Shown here: piece by piece, positions 60,312-64,000 of the stretch | Numbering within the stretch: position 1 is the stretch's first letter | Layout of the letters: every line of letters begins with the position of its first letter | Assembly (NCBI GenBank): GCA_016870275.1 | Contig: VGBZ01000008.1 | Span: forward strand, 26,909-90,908 | Direction: 5' to 3' | DNA length: 64,000 nt | DNA from: Actinomycetota bacterium | Lineage (GTDB): Bacteria > Actinomycetota > Acidimicrobiia > Acidimicrobiales > Microtrichaceae | Translations under genes and position numbers: made by a program | The notes under the pieces: model-generated | What the model was told of the DNA's origin: nothing | The model's database searches: none | What the model saw: the letters and a program-made list of their open reading frames with translations, nothing else

Positions 60312-61485
60312 CCTCGATGCCGCCGAACACGAATCACCAGCTCGGCCCTGGATGGTGGCTATCGCCTTGGCAGCCAAGGACGTTCGACGGGGTGTGCGGA
60401 GCAAGTCACTCGTCCTGACCGCCGTGGTCGGACCGCTCGTCCTGGGCTTGATCATGGCGCTCGCCTTCGGCGGTGCCAACGGACCGTCGGCCACGATCGC
60501 CGTCGTCGATCTCGACGCGACCGCAACGAGCGAGGGCGTGGTCGCCGTGTTGGGGGACCAGTTGAGCGGAGGCCCGGTGAGTCTGCGGACGGACCTGCGA
60601 GATGCCGAGGAGGCGGTTATCGCCGAGGAAGTCGACGCAGCGCTCGTCATTCCTCCCGGCTACACGAAGTCGCTCTTCGACCAGCCGCTCGCCCTCCAAG
60701 TGGTGCGCAACAACCAGCGGGCGATCCCCGGTGAGGTCGCCACGGCCATTGCCGGTGAGCTCGCCTCACAGTCGGATCTGATTCGCGCGGCAACGTCAAC
60801 CGTTGTCGCCATTGATCAGACGCAGCCTCCGCTCGCCGACGTCCGAGAGATCCGCCCCGCCATCACCGTCGACATCGGTGATCTCCAGAACTCCTTCAAT
60901 GCTGCGCTGTACTTCGGGCCGCTCACCATCTTCTTGTTCCTCGGTCTGGGTGGTGCCGCCAGGTCGCTGGTGAGAGAGGAGCGTGAGGGAACACTCGCCC
61001 GTATTCGCTCCATCGCCGTGAGCCCACGGACGTTGACGTCCGGTTCGGCGATCGGTGTGTTCATCCAGGGCGTGCTCGCTTCGCTCGTCGTCTACGCCGT
61101 CTCCACGGTGGCGTTCGGCGCCAGATGGGGCGAGCCCGCCGAGGTGATCCTCGTATTGTTGGCGCTCGTCGCCGCCCTCAGCGGACTGTCGACGGTGATC
61201 ACGGCGGCATCGCGGACCGAGGCGCAGGCCGAAGGGTGGACCAACGCCTGCGCCTTCCTGTTCGGGATCATCGGTGGATCGTTCTTCGGTGGAGCGCAGT
61301 TTCCCGGCGTCCTCGGAGTTGTCGGTGCGTACACACCCAACGCCCTCGCCATGAGAGCGTTGATCGAACTCGGACCCGGCGGGCAGGACCTGGCGTCGGT
61401 CCTCCCCATTCTCGCTGCCTTGGTCGCCGCCGGGATCGCCGCCTTTGCCGTCGGTTCGCAGCTCATGACACGGAGGTTCGGATGA
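60304..61485 (+). CDS. ABC-2 type transporter permease
   Basis: The product is 393 aa from GTG 60304. A first membrane helix (about 37-55) precedes a large extracytoplasmic domain (about 60-200), then five further helices, including FLFLGLGGAARSLVREEREGTLARIRSIAVSP with the characteristic REREGTL element between helices and FGIIGGSFFGGAQFPG. This is the ABC2_membrane_3 architecture. It pairs with the next permease to form a heterodimeric channel. The stop overlaps the next ATG (ATGA). Confidence 0.88.
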   Translation: MIDLDAAEHESPARPWMVAIALAAKDVRRGVRSKSLVLTAVVGPLVLGLIMALAFGGANGPSATIAVVDLDATATSEGVVAVLGDQLSGGPVSLRTDLRDAEEAVIAEEVDAALVIPPGYTKSLFDQPLALQVVRNNQRAIPGEVATAIAGELASQSDLIRAATSTVVAIDQTQPPLADVREIRPAITVDIGDLQNSFNAALYFGPLTIFLFLGLGGAARSLVREEREGTLARIRSIAVSPRTLTSGSAIGVFIQGVLASLVVYAVSTVAFGARWGEPAEVILVLLALVAALSGLSTVITAASRTEAQAEGWTNACAFLFGIIGGSFFGGAQFPGVLGVVGAYTPNALAMRALIELGPGGQDLASVLPILAALVAAGIAAFAVGSQLMTRRFG

Positions 61486-62726
61486 CCGCACCGGCGGCAC
61501 CGCCGCAGTCCCCGCTCGTTCGTCCGGGTCAGGGCGTGTCTGATTCTCCGTCCACGTGGACCATTGCGGCCTCGGTCGCAGCAATCGATCTGCGCCGACT
61601 CGTCCGGGATCGAGTGGCGCTGTTCTTCATGGTCGTCCTTCCGTTCGTGTTGATTTTCGCCCTGGGTGTGGCCTTCCCGACCGACACCGGTGTCGTCGGT
61701 GTCGGGGTCGTGGTCGGTGAGGAGACTGGGATCGGCGGGGAGCTCCTCGCCGCAGTGGGCGGAGCCGACACGCTCGACGTCACGTTCTACGACACTCCGC
61801 AGGAGATCGTGCGCGACATCCAACTCGGACGGATCGAGGCAGGCATCGTCATTCCGCCGAACCTCACCGAGGTGGTCGAGTCCGGCGGGACGGGCGAGGT
61901 CCGACTCGAGCTCGACCCCGCCAACCAGGCCTCGGCGATGCTCCGCAACATGCTCGACGCCGTGGTTGAGAATCAGGCGCTCGTACTGACAGCGGCCCGC
62001 TTCGCCGAGGATCGCACCGGGGCGGAGAAGCAAGAGGCTCTCGCCGTGGCAGAGGCCCAGGTGCGGAGCCTGACCCGAGGTCAGGTCGAGTCCATCACCG
62101 TTGGCGGATCGGGCACCCCCATCTCCGGTTTCGCATTCACTGCTCTCGCCCAGGTGATCCTGTTCATGTTCATCAACTCCCTCGCCGGCGGCTCCTCGCT
62201 GGTCGAGATGCGGGTCTTCGGCGTCGCCGATCGAGCACTCACTGCGCCGGTCACCGTCGCCGGGCTGACCGTCGGGATCACCCTGTCGAGGTTTCTCATC
62301 GCCTTGATGCAAGGTCTGTTGATCGCGGTGGTGGCCGCTGTGGCCTTCGACGTCGACTGGGGGAGCCCAGCGGTGCTGTTGTCGGTCCTGACGCTGTTTG
62401 CGCTGGTGTCGGCTGGGGCCGGTGTGTTGATGGGAGCCCTCGCTCGCACCCCGGATCAGGCCGTGGCGTTCGGCATCCCCATTGCGCTGGCCATGGCCGC
62501 CCTCGGTGGATGCTTCTTCCCGCTCTCGGTCGCCCCGGCCGCCATGCAACTCGTGGCCCGCGTCCTGACCCCGCAGGCGTGGGCGACCAGTGCACTGACA
62601 GCATCGGTGTTCGATGGGGTCGGGCTCGGTTCGGTGCTCGTCAATCTCGCCGTGCTCGCAGGATTTGCCGCTCTGTACCTGTCGTTCGGCGCAGTGATGC
62701 TCTCGCGACGACTGCAGCGCCGCTGA
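61482..62726 (+). CDS. ABC-2 type transporter permease
   Basis: The product is 414 aa from ATG 61482 (ATGA overlap). It parallels the previous permease: first helix VALFFMVVLPFVLIFALGVAF, large external domain with QEIVRDIQLGRIEAGIVIPPN, then helices with FMFINSLAGGSSLVEMRVFGVADRALTAPV and LGGCFFPLSVAP. The E-x-R/FGV segment aligns with the EREGTL element of the partner. The pair shares an origin by duplication. It is the last gene of the operon; a long palindrome follows 10 bp downstream. Confidence 0.88.
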   Translation: MTAPAAPPQSPLVRPGQGVSDSPSTWTIAASVAAIDLRRLVRDRVALFFMVVLPFVLIFALGVAFPTDTGVVGVGVVVGEETGIGGELLAAVGGADTLDVTFYDTPQEIVRDIQLGRIEAGIVIPPNLTEVVESGGTGEVRLELDPANQASAMLRNMLDAVVENQALVLTAARFAEDRTGAEKQEALAVAEAQVRSLTRGQVESITVGGSGTPISGFAFTALAQVILFMFINSLAGGSSLVEMRVFGVADRALTAPVTVAGLTVGITLSRFLIALMQGLLIAVVAAVAFDVDWGSPAVLLSVLTLFALVSAGAGVLMGALARTPDQAVAFGIPIALAMAALGGCFFPLSVAPAAMQLVARVLTPQAWATSALTASVFDGVGLGSVLVNLAVLAGFAALYLSFGAVMLSRRLQRR

Positions 62727-62735
62727 CCCTTCCCG

Positions 62736-62785
62736 GCTTTGTGGTGCGAGCTACATGCATATGCATGTAGCTCGCACCACAAAGC
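62736..62785. repeat. Perfect 50-bp palindrome between convergent genes
   Basis: Bases 62736-62760 and 62761-62785 are exact reverse complements with no loop. The arm begins GCTTTGTGGTGCGAGC and the centre is ATGCATATGCAT. It lies in the 79-bp gap between convergent genes, 10 bp from the permease stop and 21 bp from the DUF983 stop, so a bidirectional terminator is plausible, although the stem is not especially GC-rich at the tip and no T-tract follows. Confidence 0.9.
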
Positions 62786-62805
62786 AGGGAATGAGGCGGA
62801 GCGAT

Positions 62806-63291
62806 TCAGTGGCGGGGTCGGCGGTCGCGTTCGGGATCCACGACGACGAAGCGGGGGTCGATCTCGCCGGGCGCCAGAGGACGCATGAGCAGGTCGGTTG
62901 CGGTCCACAGCGTTCGTGACGGCGGGAAGAACAGGAGCGGGCCGATCAACGCAATGGCGAGCTCGGCGCCGAGCAGCGGTGCGAGCGGAACGTTCGGATA
63001 GGTGAGAATGCTCCCGCCGAGGAGCACGATGAGCATCACGCTGAAGATCACCGTGGTGTTCAGTCCGAGCGAACCGATCCAGTGCCCTTCCACTCGCTCG
63101 AACTTGAGCGTGCACGTCGGGCATCGGTCGACCATCGAGAACCAGTTCCGGAAGACGTGGCGCCCGCCGCAGGCCGGACATCGAATGAACAGGCCACGCC
63201 AGAGCATCGTCCCGGGGCGCACGCCGAGTTGTTCCGGGGCCGGAACCTGCTTTCGGGGCCGGCGTGGCTGAGGTCGTTCGGCGGGTGCCAC
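62806..63291 (-). CDS. DUF983 family protein
   Basis: The product is 161 aa from GTG 63291. A zinc-ribbon-like pair CPACGGRHVFRNWFSMVDRCPTC (CxxC...CxxC) lies near residues 38-60 and is followed by two membrane helices (VIFSVMLIVLLGGSIL and ELAIALIGPLLFF) and a basic, Pro-rich tail. This is the DUF983 layout; its function is unknown. The -10 element overlaps the stop codon of the upstream gene. Confidence 0.82.
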   Translation of the reverse strand: MAPAERPQPRRPRKQVPAPEQLGVRPGTMLWRGLFIRCPACGGRHVFRNWFSMVDRCPTCTLKFERVEGHWIGSLGLNTTVIFSVMLIVLLGGSILTYPNVPLAPLLGAELAIALIGPLLFFPPSRTLWTATDLLMRPLAPGEIDPRFVVVDPERDRRPRH

Positions 63292-63297
63292 AGCCGA

Positions 63298-63303
63298 ACG
63301 CTA
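63298..63303 (-). promoter_or_regulatory. -10 element TAGCGT, leaderless DUF983 start
   Basis: On the minus strand TAGCGT is followed by 6 nt and GTG 63291. The first three bases are the TAG stop of the preceding gene. Confidence 0.6.
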
Positions 63304-63852
63304 CGCCGTGTCGGTCACGGCCACGTCGCCGCCGGTGCGGTTGTCGGGTTGGCGGTCCCTGCGGCGGTTCGGCGCTGGACCCGACACGAGGCCATTGGCC
63401 AACAACTCGAGGTCGTCGACGTCTTGTTGACGGGCCGAGGGCAGCAGACGGGCGGGCCACTGAGTCGGGGACGCTCCGAGCAGAGGGACGTGTTCGCCGG
63501 TGTCGAGGACGAGGACGTATAGCCTCCAGATCCCCCGCTGAACGAGGGCTCGCTCGACCCGATCAGCCGGCACACGTCGCCGGGTACGCCAGCAGGTGAC
63601 GTCTCGCACCTGTGATCTGGGGTGAGGCTCGATGACGATCAGGCATCCCCGGGCCAGCCAGAGCATCAGGACTCCGACCGCAGCGGGCGTCGCCACCCAC
63701 AACCACCAACCATCGGTCCGGTGGCCGGGGTCCCAGGCGGCCCACGCCGCTGCCACGGCGGCCGTGGCGAATGCGGCGACGGCCGCCACCAGCAGTGGCG
63801 CCGCCACGATGCTCTGCCGCCGCAACTTGAGAGAGGATGCAGGCTCGGACAC
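63301..63852 (-). CDS. Two-helix membrane protein of unknown function
   Basis: The product is 183 aa from GTG 63852. Two hydrophobic helices (about 14-38 and 48-66) precede a soluble domain resembling small bacterial PH-like (YdbT/DUF3093-like) beta domains: CLIVIEPHPRSQVRDVTCWRTRRRVPADRVERALVQ, WRLYVLVLDTGEHVPLLGAS. The C-terminal 40 residues are Arg/Gln-rich and unlike a fold. It is the upstream gene of the DUF983 pair; only 9 nt separate its stop from the next start. Confidence 0.65.
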   Translation of the reverse strand: MSEPASSLKLRRQSIVAAPLLVAAVAAFATAAVAAAWAAWDPGHRTDGWWLWVATPAAVGVLMLWLARGCLIVIEPHPRSQVRDVTCWRTRRRVPADRVERALVQRGIWRLYVLVLDTGEHVPLLGASPTQWPARLLPSARQQDVDDLELLANGLVSGPAPNRRRDRQPDNRTGGDVAVTDTA

Positions 63853-63858
63853 ACCAGA

Positions 63859-63864
63859 ACGCTA
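63859..63864 (-). promoter_or_regulatory. -10 element TAGCGT, leaderless start
   Basis: On the minus strand TAGCGT is followed by 6 nt and GTG 63852. The remaining bases to the window end hold no gene that I can see. Confidence 0.6.
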
Positions 63865-64000
63865 GTGCGCTCCGATCCTCACCGAATTCTCACCGCTGCG
63901 GGTCACAATGAGGCACCCGCCTGCGGTGCGGAGCCCGAGATCGTCTGCCGTCGCCGTCGATCGGGAGCAATGTCGATGATGGATCACCAACGATGAAGCA

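Overview
The window is high-GC actinobacterial DNA, most likely from the class Acidimicrobiia or a near relative. That placement is an inference from gene content; no 16S or other marker is present. The evidence is a mycobacterium-like cell-division kinase cluster, an F420-type luciferase-like oxidoreductase, Thr-rich lipoproteins, many GTG starts, and a recurring TANNNT hexamer 6-7 nt upstream of start codons, which points to widespread leaderless transcription.

Layout. (1) 1-5.0 kb: the end of a lipoprotein gene, the MeaB GTPase, a trypsin-like lipoprotein, an SGNH hydrolase lipoprotein and a D-aminoacylase-like amidohydrolase. (2) 5.1-34.1 kb: an exopolysaccharide or surface-glycan locus. 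It has nucleotide-sugar enzymes (UXS-like, Fcl), an initiating sugar transferase, a WecG/TagA transferase, a Wzz-type tyrosine autokinase, a DUF4012 membrane protein, a GT2-GT4 fusion, a Wzy-like polymerase, a Wzx-like flippase, and many GT4 glycosyltransferases and FkbM-type methyltransferases. This locus is decaying. There is a frameshifted FkbM gene, an FkbM gene with an in-frame TGA, a shattered GT4, a membrane-protein remnant, remnants of three IS families, and an intact IS481-family element inserted in a GT39-like gene with a CTAG duplication. (3) 34.2-42.9 kb: a CsoR/CstR-family repressor with a 49-residue Cys-rich protein and a palindromic operator, a DUF1214 protein, an amidohydrolase, ApbE, lipoproteins, a core-deleted methyltransferase pseudogene, an LLM oxidoreductase and tRNA-Leu(CAG). 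(4) 43.0-54.1 kb: fhaA-fhaB-pstP-rodA-pbpA-pknB, then two kinase-less PASTA proteins, then convergent pabA/trpG and crgA. This is the order known from mycobacteria near oriC, but pknA is absent. (5) 54.1-64 kb: a zinc-ribbon membrane protein, a thiolase and an acyl-CoA synthetase transcribed divergently, a repeat lipoprotein, an ABC-2 exporter operon, a 50-bp perfect palindrome, a DUF983 protein and a small membrane protein.

How the genes fit together. The glycan locus would make activated sugars, assemble them on a lipid carrier, flip and polymerise them, with chain length set by the tyrosine kinase. The fha-pstP-rodA-pbpA-pknB operon couples Ser/Thr phosphorylation, sensed through PASTA domains, to septal or elongation peptidoglycan synthesis. 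The most notable observations are the decay pattern of the glycan locus with a precisely reconstructable IS insertion, the triple-PASTA arrangement replacing pknA, the thiol-sensor operon, and the long perfect palindrome. I do not see a defence system or a CRISPR array.
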